A stretch of DNA of 64,000 bases from Oceanicola sp. 22II-s10i. Lineage in GTDB: Bacteria > Pseudomonadota > Alphaproteobacteria > Rhodobacterales > Rhodobacteraceae. The stretch is taken from NCBI RefSeq assembly GCF_002210105.1, contig NZ_AQQU01000001.1, forward strand, positions 1,400,501 to 1,464,500, given 5' to 3'. Positions 44,402 to 53,787 of this stretch are shown here, one piece after another. Under the pieces are notes generated by a model. That model was not told the origin of the DNA and made no database searches. It worked only from the letters and a program-made list of their open reading frames with translations. The position numbers and the translations under genes were made by a program. How positions within the stretch are numbered: the first letter of the stretch is position 1; the number at the start of each line of letters is the position of its first letter.

Positions 44402-44429
44402 CCCCCGCCATCGGCGGGGGTTTTCGTTT
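44402..44429 (+). terminator. Rho-independent terminator of the BI-1 gene
   Basis: CCCCCGCC pairs with GGCGGGGG around ATC, followed by TTTTCGTTT. It separates the gene from the convergent lyase-type gene that ends at 44463. Confidence 0.9.
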
Positions 44430-44462
44430 GCGGTGGTCTCTGAGGGTGAGGGGCTCTTCGCC

Positions 44463-45548
44463 CTACGGCAGCACCTTCGCCATCGCGGCCCAAAGGGTCT
44501 CGACCGGCTCGATCCCCACCGACAGACGGACAAAGCCCGGCGCCACCGCATCGCCCCAACGGGCGCGGCGCTCGGCGCTGGTGTGGACGCCGCCGAACGA
44601 GGTCGCGGGCTGGATCAGCGGACAGTCGTTGATGAACCGCTCCGCCGTGGCCTCGTCCTTCAGCGTAAAGCTCATCAGGAACCCCGGCGTCGCCATCTGC
44701 GCCCGTGCCGGATGGTTCGACAGGCCCGGATAGCGCAGGTCCGTGACACCCGGATGCTCCGCCAGCCGCCCTGCGATCACCTCCGCACTGGCGACCATCC
44801 GGCTCAGCCGCAGTTCCAGCGTGGCCAGCCCGCGCAGGGTCAGCCAGGCCTCGAACGGCCCCGGTATCCCGCCTGCCAGCTTGCGCCAGTCGCGCATCGC
44901 CGCCAGCAGATCGGCGTTGCGTGTCGCCACATGCCCCATAAGCAGGTCCGAATGCCCGTTCGGCGCCTTGGTGTCCGAGGCCACCACGATATCCGCCCCC
45001 AGGTCCAGCGGCCGCTGCCCGTAGGGCGTCATCGTCGTATTGTCGACCACGAGCAGCCCGCCCGCCGCATGCACCGCATCCGCCACGGACCGGATGTCGC
45101 ACAGGTCCAGCCCCGGATTGGACGGCGTTTCCAGGAACACCAGCGCAAAGCCCTCGAACCCGCCCTCGGCGAACCGCGCCGTCTCGCGCAGCACCATCTC
45201 GACGCCGAGCGCCTTGAGGAACCGGTCCGACAGCACCCGCGTGGTGTAATAGCCGTCAGTCGGCACGAGGATCCGGTCCCCGGCCTTCAGGCAGGAAAAC
45301 AGCGCCGCCGATATCGCCCCCATGCCAGACGGGAACGACAGGCAGGGCGCATCCTCCAATGCCGCCAGCGCCTCTTCCAGCGCGGACCACGTGCGGTTGT
45401 CCATCCGGCCATAGCCCGGCACCCCGGCGGGATCGCCCGGCAGGTGGAACATCGAGGCCATCTCGACCTGCGGCGCCACCGGCGCACCCTTGGCGAGGCC
45501 CTCGGAATGAAGGTGAAGCAGGCGCGCGGCCAGATCGTCGGTGCTCAT
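44463..45548 (-). CDS. Cys/Met metabolism PLP-dependent enzyme (cystathionine lyase/synthase type)
   Basis: The product is 361 aa, slightly shorter than the usual 380-400. The PLP lysine is in VASDTKAPNGHSDLLMGHV; the usual SxTKY is changed to SDTKA. Other motifs are LSFPSGMGAISAALFS, FLETPSNPGLDLCD, VVDNTTMTPYGQRPL, and the C-terminal ATSFGGVHTSAERRARWG and LVRLS-like FVRLSVGIEP. It belongs to the transsulfuration family (cystathionine gamma-synthase, beta- or gamma-lyase); the exact reaction cannot be decided. It is a single gene. Confidence 0.86.
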   Translation of the reverse strand: MSTDDLAARLLHLHSEGLAKGAPVAPQVEMASMFHLPGDPAGVPGYGRMDNRTWSALEEALAALEDAPCLSFPSGMGAISAALFSCLKAGDRILVPTDGYYTTRVLSDRFLKALGVEMVLRETARFAEGGFEGFALVFLETPSNPGLDLCDIRSVADAVHAAGGLLVVDNTTMTPYGQRPLDLGADIVVASDTKAPNGHSDLLMGHVATRNADLLAAMRDWRKLAGGIPGPFEAWLTLRGLATLELRLSRMVASAEVIAGRLAEHPGVTDLRYPGLSNHPARAQMATPGFLMSFTLKDEATAERFINDCPLIQPATSFGGVHTSAERRARWGDAVAPGFVRLSVGIEPVETLWAAMAKVLP

Positions 45549-45618
45549 GTCATGTTCCCCGTGAAGTCACGCCCGGACACTCGCCAAAAGAAAGGGGACC
45601 CGCAAGCGGATCCCCTGC

Positions 45619-45665
45619 TTCATCTGGCCAAATAAACTCCGGGGGTCCGGGGGCAGCGCCCCCGG
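45619..45665. repeat. Dispersed hairpin element, copy with TTCATCTGGCCAAATAAACTCC box
   Basis: The box at 45619-45640 is followed by GGGGGTCC and a perfect 8-bp hairpin (CCGGGGGC, AGC loop, GCCCCCGG at 45647-45665). The box matches both arms of the inverted repeat at 17245 and the copy at 57744. It lies in the gap upstream of the lyase-type gene and downstream of the acyl-CoA ligase gene. Confidence 0.85.
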
Positions 45666-45759
45666 GGTCCCCACCGGACACCATCGGCTCAGAACCACAG
45701 CACCTTACGCCCCATCAATTCGCCCCGCACGGGGTCGAACGATGTCCCGGCTCCCTGGC

Positions 45760-45808
45760 TTCATCTTGCCCGAAATATGCCGGGGGGTGCGGGGGGCTGG
45801 CCCCCCGC
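45760..45808. repeat. Dispersed hairpin element, copy with TTCATCTTGCCCGAAATATGCC box
   Basis: A second, diverged copy in the same gap, in the same orientation as the one at 45619. The box is followed by GCGGGGGG, CTGG loop and CCCCCCGC (45789-45808). It abuts the stop of the acyl-CoA ligase gene and is its likely terminator. Confidence 0.82.
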
Positions 45809-45819
45809 CGCGCAACGTC

Positions 45820-47454
45820 TCAGCGTTCGTCCGGGTGGACATAATCCTTGAACGTCTGCCGCAAAGTCAGCTTGGACACCTTGCCCGTCGCCGTCAGCGG
45901 CAGCTGGTCGACCCACAGGATGTCGTCCGGCAACTGCCACTTGGCGAAATGCTCGGACATGTGCTCCTGCATCGCCTCCAGCGACGGCTTCTCCTCGCCC
46001 CGCGCCACGGCGACCAGAACCGGGCGCTCGTCCCACTTCTTGTGCGGCACCGCGATGACGGCGGCGTTGGCGACGGCCGGATGGGCCATGGCGAGGTTCT
46101 CGAGGTCGATCGAGGAAATCCACTCCCCGCCCGACTTCACGAGGTCCTTGGCCCGGTCCGAGATCGTCAGGATACCGTTGTGGTCGATTGAGGCGACGTC
46201 GCCCGTCCCGAACCAGCCCTCGGCATCCAGCGCCTTCTTGGTTGCTTCCTCGTTCTTGAAGTAGCCCGACACGACGGTATTCCCGCGCACGAACAGCTCG
46301 CCCGAGTGCTTGCCGTCATGCGGCTGGCGCTTGCCATCCTCGTCGACGATCTTGAACTCGACCCCGAAGCAACGGCGGCCCTGACGCTGCTTCATGTCCA
46401 GCCGCTCTTCCAGCGGGGCATCGTTCATCCAGGCCGGGATGACCCCGTGCGAGCCGACGGGGCTCATTTCGGTCATGCCCCAGGCGTGGCTGACGGACGC
46501 GCCGCGTTCCTCGAAGGCCTTCATCAGCGAACGCGGGCAGGCCGACCCGCCGACGACCACGTCCTTGAAGCCGTTCGGCATGCGGCCCTGCTTCTGGATC
46601 TCGGCCATCAGCCCCATCCAGATCGTGGGCACGCCCCAGGCGGAATAGACGCCTTCGCTGTCCATCAGCTTGAACAGGTTCTCACCGTCCAGCGCCGCGC
46701 CGGGGAAGACGATCGACAGGCCCGCGAGCGGGGCAGAATAGGGCAGGCCCCACGCATTGACGTGGAACAGCGGCACCACGGGCAGCACCTTGCCGCCCTC
46801 GACGAAGCTGGAGGTCTGCATCACCACGATCATCATCGCATGCAGCACGGTCGAGCGGTGCGTGTAGAGCGCGCCCTTGGGGTTCCCGGTGGTGCCGGAG
46901 GTGTAGCACAGGCCGCAGGCGGTGTTCTCGTCGAACTCGGGCCATTCGATCGTGTCGGGCTGGCCGTCCAGCAGGTCCTCGTAGCACAGCGCCTCGAACG
47001 GCAGGTCGGCGGGCATCTTGTCCTTGTCGACCATGATCACGTAGGTCAGGTCCTTGGGCAGATGATCCTTCACCGCCGCGATCAGCGGGATGAACGTCGT
47101 GTCGAGGCACAGCATTTTGTCCTCGGCATGGTTGATGATGTAGATCAGCTGTTCCGGCGAAAGGCGCGGGTTGATCGTGTGGCAGATCGCGCCGATGCCC
47201 TGGATCGCGTAGTAGAGCTCGAAATGGCGGTAGCCGTTCCACGCCAGCGTCGCGATCCGGTCGCCCATTTCGACGCCTTTGGCCAGCAGGCCGTTCGCCA
47301 GCTGCCGGGTCCGGGCCGCGGCCTGCGGATAGGTGTAGCGGTGCAGGTCGCCCTCGGTCCGGACCGAGATGATTTCGCCACGCGGATACTGCTCCGCCCC
47401 GAATTCCAAAATGTCAGCGATCCGCAGCGGACGCTGCATCATCATGCCCTTCAT
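45820..47454 (-). CDS. Acyl-CoA ligase, AMP-forming (AlkK/DmdB-like)
   Basis: The product is 544 aa. Adenylate-forming motifs are in order: GLCYTSGTTGNPKGALYTHR (A3), VVPLFHVNAWGLPY, WGMTEMSPVGS (A5), WFGTGDVASID and SDRAKDLVKSGGEWIS, ending with the catalytic Lys in LTATGKVSK. The AWGMTEMSP/GEWISS wording is shared with medium-chain acyl-CoA synthetases and with the methylmercaptopropionate ligase DmdB of roseobacters, so either is possible. GGGAGGA precedes the ATG. It is divergent from the second quinone oxidoreductase gene. Confidence 0.9.
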   Translation of the reverse strand: MKGMMMQRPLRIADILEFGAEQYPRGEIISVRTEGDLHRYTYPQAAARTRQLANGLLAKGVEMGDRIATLAWNGYRHFELYYAIQGIGAICHTINPRLSPEQLIYIINHAEDKMLCLDTTFIPLIAAVKDHLPKDLTYVIMVDKDKMPADLPFEALCYEDLLDGQPDTIEWPEFDENTACGLCYTSGTTGNPKGALYTHRSTVLHAMMIVVMQTSSFVEGGKVLPVVPLFHVNAWGLPYSAPLAGLSIVFPGAALDGENLFKLMDSEGVYSAWGVPTIWMGLMAEIQKQGRMPNGFKDVVVGGSACPRSLMKAFEERGASVSHAWGMTEMSPVGSHGVIPAWMNDAPLEERLDMKQRQGRRCFGVEFKIVDEDGKRQPHDGKHSGELFVRGNTVVSGYFKNEEATKKALDAEGWFGTGDVASIDHNGILTISDRAKDLVKSGGEWISSIDLENLAMAHPAVANAAVIAVPHKKWDERPVLVAVARGEEKPSLEAMQEHMSEHFAKWQLPDDILWVDQLPLTATGKVSKLTLRQTFKDYVHPDER

Positions 47455-47650
47455 GGGTCTCCTCCCGTTTGCTGGTCCCCATTACCTAGCCCGTCACCCC
47501 CTGCTGCGAAAGTGCTTTCCGCAAAGGGAAATTCGCCGCATCGCAGCGGCGGCAAGGCGCTATTTCCGGTGTGCGGCGGCAATTTCCGCTGGCACCCGGC
47601 GCCCGGTTTCCTATGGTTGCCCCGAACAGGAGATTTGGGAGGAAACGTGG

Positions 47651-48622
47651 ATGAAAGCCATCGTCTGCAATGAATTCGGACCGCTGGAAAACCTCGAATA
47701 CAAGGAGATGCCGGACCCGGTCGCCGGCTCCGGCCAGGTGCTGGTCAAGGTCGAGGCCTGCGGCGTGAACTACCCGGACGGTCTGCTGGTGCAGGGCCTT
47801 TACCAGTCCAAGCCCGACCGCCCGTTCATCCCCGGATCCGAGGTCGCGGGCGAGATCGTGGCCGTCGGTGACGGCGTGACGGACCGGCAGGTCGGCCAGC
47901 GCGTCGTCGCGTATTCGGGCCAGATGGGCTATGCCTCGATGGCGGCGGTGCCCGCGAAATCGACCTTCCTGCTGCCCGAGGGCGCCGACGCGGCCGAGGC
48001 CTGTGCGATGATCATCGGCTACGGCACCTCGCACCACGCGCTCAAGCAGCGCGCGCAGCTCAAGGCGGGCGAGACGCTGGTCGTCTTCGGCGCGGCGGGG
48101 CTGACGGGGATCGCGGCGGTGCAACTCGGCAAGCTGATGGGGGCCACGGTCATCGGCGTGGTGTCGAGCCCGGAGAAGGGCGAGATCGCCAAACAGGCGG
48201 GCGCGGATCACGTCATCGGCTATGACAACCTCAAGGACGAGGTGAAGGCCCTGACCGGCGGCAAGGGTGCTGACGTCTGTTACGACGTGGTCGGCGGCGA
48301 GGCGTTCAACGCCGCCAGCCGGTTCATGGGGCGGAACGGACGGCTGCTGGTCATCGGCTTCGCCAGCGGCGAAATCCCGAAGCTTCCGGTGAACCTGACG
48401 CTGGTCAAGGAATACGCGGTTGTCGGCGTGTTCTGGGGCAACTTCACCAAGGCCGAGCCGGATGTCTACCACGCCAACATGAAAGAGCTGTTCGGCTGGT
48501 GGTCCGAGGGCAAGGTCAAGCCGATGGTCGCGGACCGTCTGCCGCTGAAGGACGCGCAGAAAGTGCTGGAAAAGGTGCTGGGCCGGGGCGGCGTCGGCAA
48601 ATACGCCCTGATCCCCGAATGA
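47651..48622 (+). CDS. NADPH:quinone oxidoreductase, zinc-free MDR family (second copy)
   Basis: The product is 323 aa. Motifs are VEACGVNYPDGLLVQGLYQS, VVFGAAGLTGIAAVQLGKLM (the nucleotide loop, AAGLTG) and CYDVVGGEAFNAASRFMG. It is clearly paralogous to the gene at 41272 (both have LLVIGFASG-like LxVIGFASG and a FWG/YWG segment) but well diverged. No zinc ligands. GGGAGGAAACGTGG precedes the ATG. It is flanked by the acyl-CoA ligase and the IclR regulator, which suggests a role in the same acyl-CoA pathway. Confidence 0.9.
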   Translation: MKAIVCNEFGPLENLEYKEMPDPVAGSGQVLVKVEACGVNYPDGLLVQGLYQSKPDRPFIPGSEVAGEIVAVGDGVTDRQVGQRVVAYSGQMGYASMAAVPAKSTFLLPEGADAAEACAMIIGYGTSHHALKQRAQLKAGETLVVFGAAGLTGIAAVQLGKLMGATVIGVVSSPEKGEIAKQAGADHVIGYDNLKDEVKALTGGKGADVCYDVVGGEAFNAASRFMGRNGRLLVIGFASGEIPKLPVNLTLVKEYAVVGVFWGNFTKAEPDVYHANMKELFGWWSEGKVKPMVADRLPLKDAQKVLEKVLGRGGVGKYALIPE

Positions 48623-48630
48623 TGCGGGCG

Positions 48631-48652
48631 GGCCGGGCGGCTGCGCCCGGCC
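48631..48652. terminator. Hairpin between convergent quinone oxidoreductase and IclR genes
   Basis: GGCCGGGC pairs with GCCCGGCC around GGCTGC. The T tract is short, so this is a possible terminator by position. Confidence 0.45.
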
Positions 48653-49471
48653 TTACCGGCTGACGCGGCTCAGCGTGTTGACCAGTTCGACCAGCTTCGG
48701 ACCCAGCTCGTTCTCCAGCCGCTCCTTCGGCAGGGAATGTGCATAGCCGCCGAGGTTGAAGGCCAGCATCGGCGTGTCGGCCTGCTGCGACCGGTAGGGG
48801 ACGGACACGGCGTGCACGTCCTTCTGCCATTCCTTGATATTGGTGTAGAACCCGCGCGTGGCGATCTGCTCGCGCGCATCCTCGATCCCGTCCAGCACGA
48901 GGCTCAGCTTGTCGCGCGGGGTGCGGTCGTGGATGCGGGTCAGGATCTCGGACCGTTCCGCGTCCGATGTGCCCGCGATATAGGCCCGCCCGATGGCGGA
49001 CCGCGCCAGCGAGATGCGGCTGCCCACGTCGAGCTGGAGCGAGATGACACCGACGGACCGCGCGCAGGCGATATAGGTCATCGACATGTCGTCGCGCCCG
49101 CCGAGCGCCACGAGGACACCGTCGCCGCAGTCGTCGGCCAGCTTCTGCATGTAGACCTGCGCCGTTTCGCGGACATGCAGACCGGCCAGGCAGGCATAAC
49201 CCAGCGACAGGACCGGCACGCCCATGCGGTAGCGGCCGGTGTCGTCGTCGTAGACGAGGTAGCCGGCCTTGAGCAGCGTGAAGGTCAGCCGCGAAACGGT
49301 GGAGTTCGGCAGGCCCGTCCGTTCGGCGAGGTCCGAATTGCCGAGCCCCGCCCGGTCCTGTGGCGTGAAGGCCCGCAGGATCTCCAGCCCACGGTGAAGG
49401 GCCGTCACGAACTGTCGGTCCGTATCGCCCTTGTCGGCCTCGCGGGTCAGGTCTGTTACTCTCTTGCGCAT
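48653..49471 (-). CDS. IclR-family transcriptional regulator
   Basis: The product is 272 aa. ATG 49471 lies 9 nt after TGGAG; the frame extends to a TTG at 49486. The N-terminal winged helix is ALHRGLEILRAFTPQDRAGL, then SDLAERTGLPNSTVSRLTFT. The effector domain has RISLARSAIGRAYIAG and RGFYTNIKEWQKDVHAVSVP. It is the last gene of the run ligase - SDR - ligase - IclR and probably controls that run and the divergent dehydrogenase genes. Confidence 0.92.
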   Translation of the reverse strand: MRKRVTDLTREADKGDTDRQFVTALHRGLEILRAFTPQDRAGLGNSDLAERTGLPNSTVSRLTFTLLKAGYLVYDDDTGRYRMGVPVLSLGYACLAGLHVRETAQVYMQKLADDCGDGVLVALGGRDDMSMTYIACARSVGVISLQLDVGSRISLARSAIGRAYIAGTSDAERSEILTRIHDRTPRDKLSLVLDGIEDAREQIATRGFYTNIKEWQKDVHAVSVPYRSQQADTPMLAFNLGGYAHSLPKERLENELGPKLVELVNTLSRVSR

Positions 49472-49548
49472 ATGCTGCGGCTCCAAATTCCGCTCTGCGG
49501 TTTAAATCGTCTTTCCACGTCCTGACCGTGCGGTCAAGCCCAAGCGCC

Positions 49549-51213
49549 TCATCCGGCCTTGCGGTCGGCCTCGGCTGCGGCAAGGTCGCGCCACATGACT
49601 TTTCCCGCGCCGTTTCGGGGCAGGGCGTCGGTGAACGCGATCTCACGCGGGCATTTGAAGGCGGCCATCTGTTCGTGACACCATGCGATCAGCGCCTCTT
49701 CGGTGAGCGCGGCCCCGCGGCGGGGCACGATGAACGCCTTGACGCTTTCGCCCCGGCGCGCATCCGGCACGCCGATCACGCAGGCTTCGGCGATGTCGGG
49801 ATGGCGGTGCATCATCGCCTCGACCTCGGCCGGCCAGACCTTGAAGCCCGAGGCGTTGATCATCCGTTTCGCCCGGTCGGTCATGAAGTAATAGCCGTCG
49901 GTGTCGTATAGACCCACGTCACCGGTCTTGTAGAAGCGCTTGCCGTCGATCTGCATGAACGCCTCGGCCGTCGCCTCGGGGTTGCGCCAGTAGCCCTCCA
50001 TTATCTGGGGGGCGTGCATGACGATCTCGCCGGGCTGGTCGGGGCCCAGTTCGGCGCCGGTTTCCATGTCGATGACGCGGCAGTCGACGTCATACATCGG
50101 GATTCCGAGGCACTGCTGCATCGGGCGCTGCGGCGGGTTGATGTGGGTGACGCCGATCGATTCGGACATGCCGTAGCCCTCGACGATCTCCAGCCCGGTG
50201 ATGTCCTTCAGTTTCTGCGCCACGCCCTTGGGCACCGCCGCGCCGCCCGCGCCGATCAGCTTGAGCGAAGACAGGACGAAACTGTCGAACTCGGGCGCGT
50301 TCATCAGGTCGATGACCATCGTGGTGATCGAGCGGAAGACGTTCACCTTGTGCTCGCCCACCCACCGACCGGCCAGCGCGCGGTCCCAGCGGGTCATCAG
50401 CACCACGGTGGACCCGGCGCAGAAGGGGGCGTTCATCCCGTTCTGCATCCCGGTGACGTGGAACATCGGCAGGGCGGAGAGCTGGACGACGCTGTCGTCG
50501 TAGTAACTGAAGTGCTTGTAGGTCCAGATCACCTGCTGGACGGTGCGATGCGGGTGGATGCAGCCCTTGGGCAACCCCGTCGTGCCAGAGGTGTAAAGCA
50601 ACACCGCCAGGTCGTCCGCCCCGGCCTCGTGCGGGCCCGCCGGGTGGCTGGCCGCCAGCGCATCGCGCCAGCGGGTGGTCTGCGGGCGGTCAATGTCGGT
50701 GTCGGACAGGCCCGCCAGCGCCTCGGGCAGATCCTGTCGCCCTTCGGCCCCGGCCATGTCTGCATAGGCGGCGACGAGCAGGTGGTCGAGGTCACCGGAC
50801 TCCAGCAGCGGCGCGACCTGTTCAACGAGTTCGGAGCCGACCACGGCGATCCGCGCCTCGGTGTCGCGGACGATGTGTTCCAGCTCGGCCTTGCGGTACA
50901 TCGGGTTCACCGGCACCACGACGGCGTCGGCAAGGTGGATGCCGTAGTAGGCGATCATCCACTGCGGGCAGTTCTGCATGTCGATGACGACGCGGTCGCC
51001 GCGCTTCACGCCCATGTGCCGCAGCCAGCCCGCCACCGCCCGCGCGTCGCGCAGCATCGCGGCATAGGAATGCCGCGCGCCGTAGTAGATCACGGCGGTC
51101 TGGTCCGGCAGGCGCTCGGCCGTGTCGATCAGGTTCCGCGCAACGGACTGTCGCGGCACCTCGATCTGGCGCGGGGTGCCGGGGGGCCAGTGCTTGAGGT
51201 GCAGGTCGGTCAT
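49549..51213 (-). CDS. Acyl-CoA ligase, AMP-forming (long-chain type)
   Basis: The product is 554 aa. The motifs are VLLYTSGTTGLPKGCIHPHR, ALPMFHVTGMQNGM, VEGYGMSESIGVTHIN, RFYKTGDVGLYDTDGYYF, TDRAKRMINASGFKVWPAEV and the catalytic Lys in LPRNGAGKVMW. The GFKVWP motif (hinge region) is standard for the FadD group. It directly follows the SDR gene with no gap. It activates an unknown carboxylic acid to its CoA ester. Confidence 0.9.
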   Translation of the reverse strand: MTDLHLKHWPPGTPRQIEVPRQSVARNLIDTAERLPDQTAVIYYGARHSYAAMLRDARAVAGWLRHMGVKRGDRVVIDMQNCPQWMIAYYGIHLADAVVVPVNPMYRKAELEHIVRDTEARIAVVGSELVEQVAPLLESGDLDHLLVAAYADMAGAEGRQDLPEALAGLSDTDIDRPQTTRWRDALAASHPAGPHEAGADDLAVLLYTSGTTGLPKGCIHPHRTVQQVIWTYKHFSYYDDSVVQLSALPMFHVTGMQNGMNAPFCAGSTVVLMTRWDRALAGRWVGEHKVNVFRSITTMVIDLMNAPEFDSFVLSSLKLIGAGGAAVPKGVAQKLKDITGLEIVEGYGMSESIGVTHINPPQRPMQQCLGIPMYDVDCRVIDMETGAELGPDQPGEIVMHAPQIMEGYWRNPEATAEAFMQIDGKRFYKTGDVGLYDTDGYYFMTDRAKRMINASGFKVWPAEVEAMMHRHPDIAEACVIGVPDARRGESVKAFIVPRRGAALTEEALIAWCHEQMAAFKCPREIAFTDALPRNGAGKVMWRDLAAAEADRKAG

Positions 51214-51984
51214 TCAGACCTTCATGCCGGGCAGGTTGAGCGAGGCGGTGTTGCCGCCATCGACCGGCAGTGCCTGACCCGTGATGTAGGAGGCGTCGTC
51301 GGAGGCGAGGAAGCAGATGGCCGCCGCGATTTCCTCGGGCTTGCCGTAGCGCCGGAGTTCGCAGCGCGAGCCGAGCCTGTGTTCCTTGTCGTTGGCACGG
51401 GCGTAGTCGAAGGTCTTCTTCGTCATGCCGGTTTCAATCAGGCCGGGGCAGACGGCGTTGACCCGCACGTTGTATCCGCCCAAGTCGCAGGCCGCCGTCT
51501 GGGTCAGGTTGATGACCCCGGCCTTGGACGCGGAATAGGCATTCCCGCCCGCGCCGGACCGGATGCCCGCGACCGACGCGGTATTGACGATGGAACCGGA
51601 GCCCTGCGCCGCCATCACCTTGCCCGCGTGCTTGATGAAATGCGCGACGCCGAAGAGGTTGACGCCGAAGACGGCCTGCCAGTCCTCCATCTCGGTTTCC
51701 ATGATCGGCTGGTAGCCGCGCGAGATGCCCGCGTTGTTGGCCACCGCGTCCAGCCGGCCCCACTTGTCCGTCACCGCCTTGACGCAGGCCGCGACCTGCG
51801 CCTCGTCGCTGACGTCGCAGGCGTGGATCATCGTCTCGCCCTCGGGGCGGGCTGCCTCCAGCGCCGCCTCGTCGCGGTCGACCAGACAGACCTTTGCGCC
51901 CTCGGCGGCCATGCGGGCGGCGGTTGCCCTGCCGATACCCGAAGCCGCCCCGGTCACGATCGCGACCTTGCCGTCAAACATCAT
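51214..51984 (-). CDS. SDR-family oxidoreductase
   Basis: The product is 256 aa. The NAD(P) loop is VTGAASGIGRATA, then NNAGISRG, the catalytic Ser in IVNTASVAG and YSASK (Tyr/Lys). The downstream segment PGLIETGM and the end VDGGNTASLNLPG are usual. GGGAGGA lies 6 nt before the ATG. Its stop abuts the ligase start, so the two are translated together. It probably oxidises a hydroxyacyl-CoA in the same pathway (inference). Confidence 0.91.
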   Translation of the reverse strand: MMFDGKVAIVTGAASGIGRATAARMAAEGAKVCLVDRDEAALEAARPEGETMIHACDVSDEAQVAACVKAVTDKWGRLDAVANNAGISRGYQPIMETEMEDWQAVFGVNLFGVAHFIKHAGKVMAAQGSGSIVNTASVAGIRSGAGGNAYSASKAGVINLTQTAACDLGGYNVRVNAVCPGLIETGMTKKTFDYARANDKEHRLGSRCELRRYGKPEEIAAAICFLASDDASYITGQALPVDGGNTASLNLPGMKV

Positions 51985-52064
51985 GATGTATCCTCCCGCC
52001 GTTCAGGCTGGCACAGAACGGATCCCCGTTCAACGGTTTCAGAATTGGGTTCCGTATTGCGGAA

Positions 52065-53627
52065 TCAGGCGGGTGTGGTCTGCCAGTAAGGCTCGCGCAG
52101 TTCCCGCTTGAGGATCTTGCCGATCTCGGACCGGGGCAGGTCCTCCCGGAATTCGATCTTGCTGATCCGCTGGGTCTTGCCGAGCTGGCCGTTGGCCCAT
52201 TCCCGCATCGCCTCGCCATCCGCGTCCGGCGTCTTGGGCACCACAAGCGCCAGCGGCGTCTCGCCCCAGTCCTCGGACGGCACCGCGATCACCGCCACGT
52301 CCGCGACGTCCGGGTGCTTGCGCAGGACCTGTTCCAGATCGGTGGCGTAGATGTTGAAGCCGCCCGAGATGATCATGTCCTTCTTGCGGTCCAGCAGGTG
52401 CAGGAACCCGTCCTCGTCCACGCGGCCCATGTCGCCGGAGCGGATCCAGACCTTGCCGTCGGCATCCACATAGGTCGCCTCTTCGGTCTTGTCGGGCACC
52501 TTGAGATAGCCGGGCATCATCGACGCGCCGCGGCCGACGATCTCGCCGAATTCGGTGATCGGGATCTCGTTGCCTTCCTCGTCGAGCATCTTCAGCTCGC
52601 AACCGGGATTGAGCTGGCCGACGGTGTCCCACTTGGTCGGGTTCGCGGCGCAGTCGAGCATGAAGGACGCGCCGCCCTCGGTCATGCCGTAGCTTTCCTT
52701 GATGTTGCCGGGCCAGCGGCGCATGACCTCCTCGATCACGACGCCGGGCAGCGGGGCCGAGGTGGACATCTTGCAGATGTAGGAGCTCAGGTCGTACTTG
52801 TCGAAATCCGGCTCGCGCATCAGGCGCATGTACTGGACGGGGACAAGGATTGCGTGCGTGACCTTGTACTTCTCGGACAGCCGCAGGAATTCCTTGGTGT
52901 TGAACCGCGACATGATGACGACGCCGCAGCCCTTGGTCATCGCCGACAGCGTCGTGACGAGGGTCGTGTTGGAATAGAGCGGCGTCGACATGATGTGACG
53001 GCACTTCTCGTCCATGTCGTTCCGCTGCGCGCGGTTCATCTGCCGCACGCGCATCATCTGGTCGTGCACGATGCCCTTGGGCGTGCCGGTGGTGCCCGAG
53101 GAATAGATCACGTTGAACATGTGCTCGGGTTCGACCGGCACCGGCGGGATCGGCTCCGCATCGCCCAGCCAGGTGTCGAAATCGGCCATCGAGATGACCC
53201 GCTTGGCCCCCAGCCGTTCCGCGGTCTCCATGAACTTGGGCGCGGAGAACAGCAGCAGCGGGTCGGAGTTGTCGACCATCTTCACCAGCGACTCCTCGGT
53301 CGCCGAGAAGGGCAGGGGCGCCATGCAGCCCCCGGCGTGCAGCACGCCGGCATAGAGCGCAAGGTAGTCGGGCGAGTTGTCGGCCAGCCCGCAGACGATC
53401 ACATCGGGGCCCACGCCTTCCTGCACCAGCCGCCCGGCGATGCGCGATATGCGGTCGGCGAACTGTTCCCAGGTCCAGAATGTATCCGTCTCTTCGCAGA
53501 TGACCGCCAGCTCCTGCGGCTGCAGCTTTGCGGCGTCCATCACCATCTGGGAATAACGCGGCAGGTCCCTGTTCTCGGGCTCCCTCGGTGGGATCCTGCC
53601 CTTGTGCGTCCGGACGCCTTCGCTCAT
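52065..53627 (-). CDS. Acyl-CoA ligase, class I adenylate-forming
   Basis: The product is 520 aa. Motifs are [92 protein letters not shown] and the catalytic Lys in [14 protein letters not shown]. It is the first gene of the minus-strand run that ends with IclR, and it is divergent from the acyl-CoA dehydrogenase gene at 53788. The substrate is a short or medium acid of unknown kind. Confidence 0.91.
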   Translation of the reverse strand: MSEGVRTHKGRIPPREPENRDLPRYSQMVMDAAKLQPQELAVICEETDTFWTWEQFADRISRIAGRLVQEGVGPDVIVCGLADNSPDYLALYAGVLHAGGCMAPLPFSATEESLVKMVDNSDPLLLFSAPKFMETAERLGAKRVISMADFDTWLGDAEPIPPVPVEPEHMFNVIYSSGTTGTPKGIVHDQMMRVRQMNRAQRNDMDEKCRHIMSTPLYSNTTLVTTLSAMTKGCGVVIMSRFNTKEFLRLSEKYKVTHAILVPVQYMRLMREPDFDKYDLSSYICKMSTSAPLPGVVIEEVMRRWPGNIKESYGMTEGGASFMLDCAANPTKWDTVGQLNPGCELKMLDEEGNEIPITEFGEIVGRGASMMPGYLKVPDKTEEATYVDADGKVWIRSGDMGRVDEDGFLHLLDRKKDMIISGGFNIYATDLEQVLRKHPDVADVAVIAVPSEDWGETPLALVVPKTPDADGEAMREWANGQLGKTQRISKIEFREDLPRSEIGKILKRELREPYWQTTPA

Positions 53628-53787
53628 CTCGATCTTCCTCCCAATCGTGTGCGCGACATGCTATCCGGGCACTCTACCTGCCGTAAAGATAGGGTCAATA
53701 TTCCGCTTATCGGAAAGGTGTTCCGCTGCATTGACACTTGGCCGCGCCGCGTGTCAGCTAAGCCGCAACGTGAGGAGGAGGACAGCC

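Noticed and set aside
50014-52089. 691-codon plus-strand frame opposite the ligase and SDR genes
   Set aside because: It runs across two genes with complete catalytic motifs on the minus strand and lacks a ribosome-binding site or family pattern.
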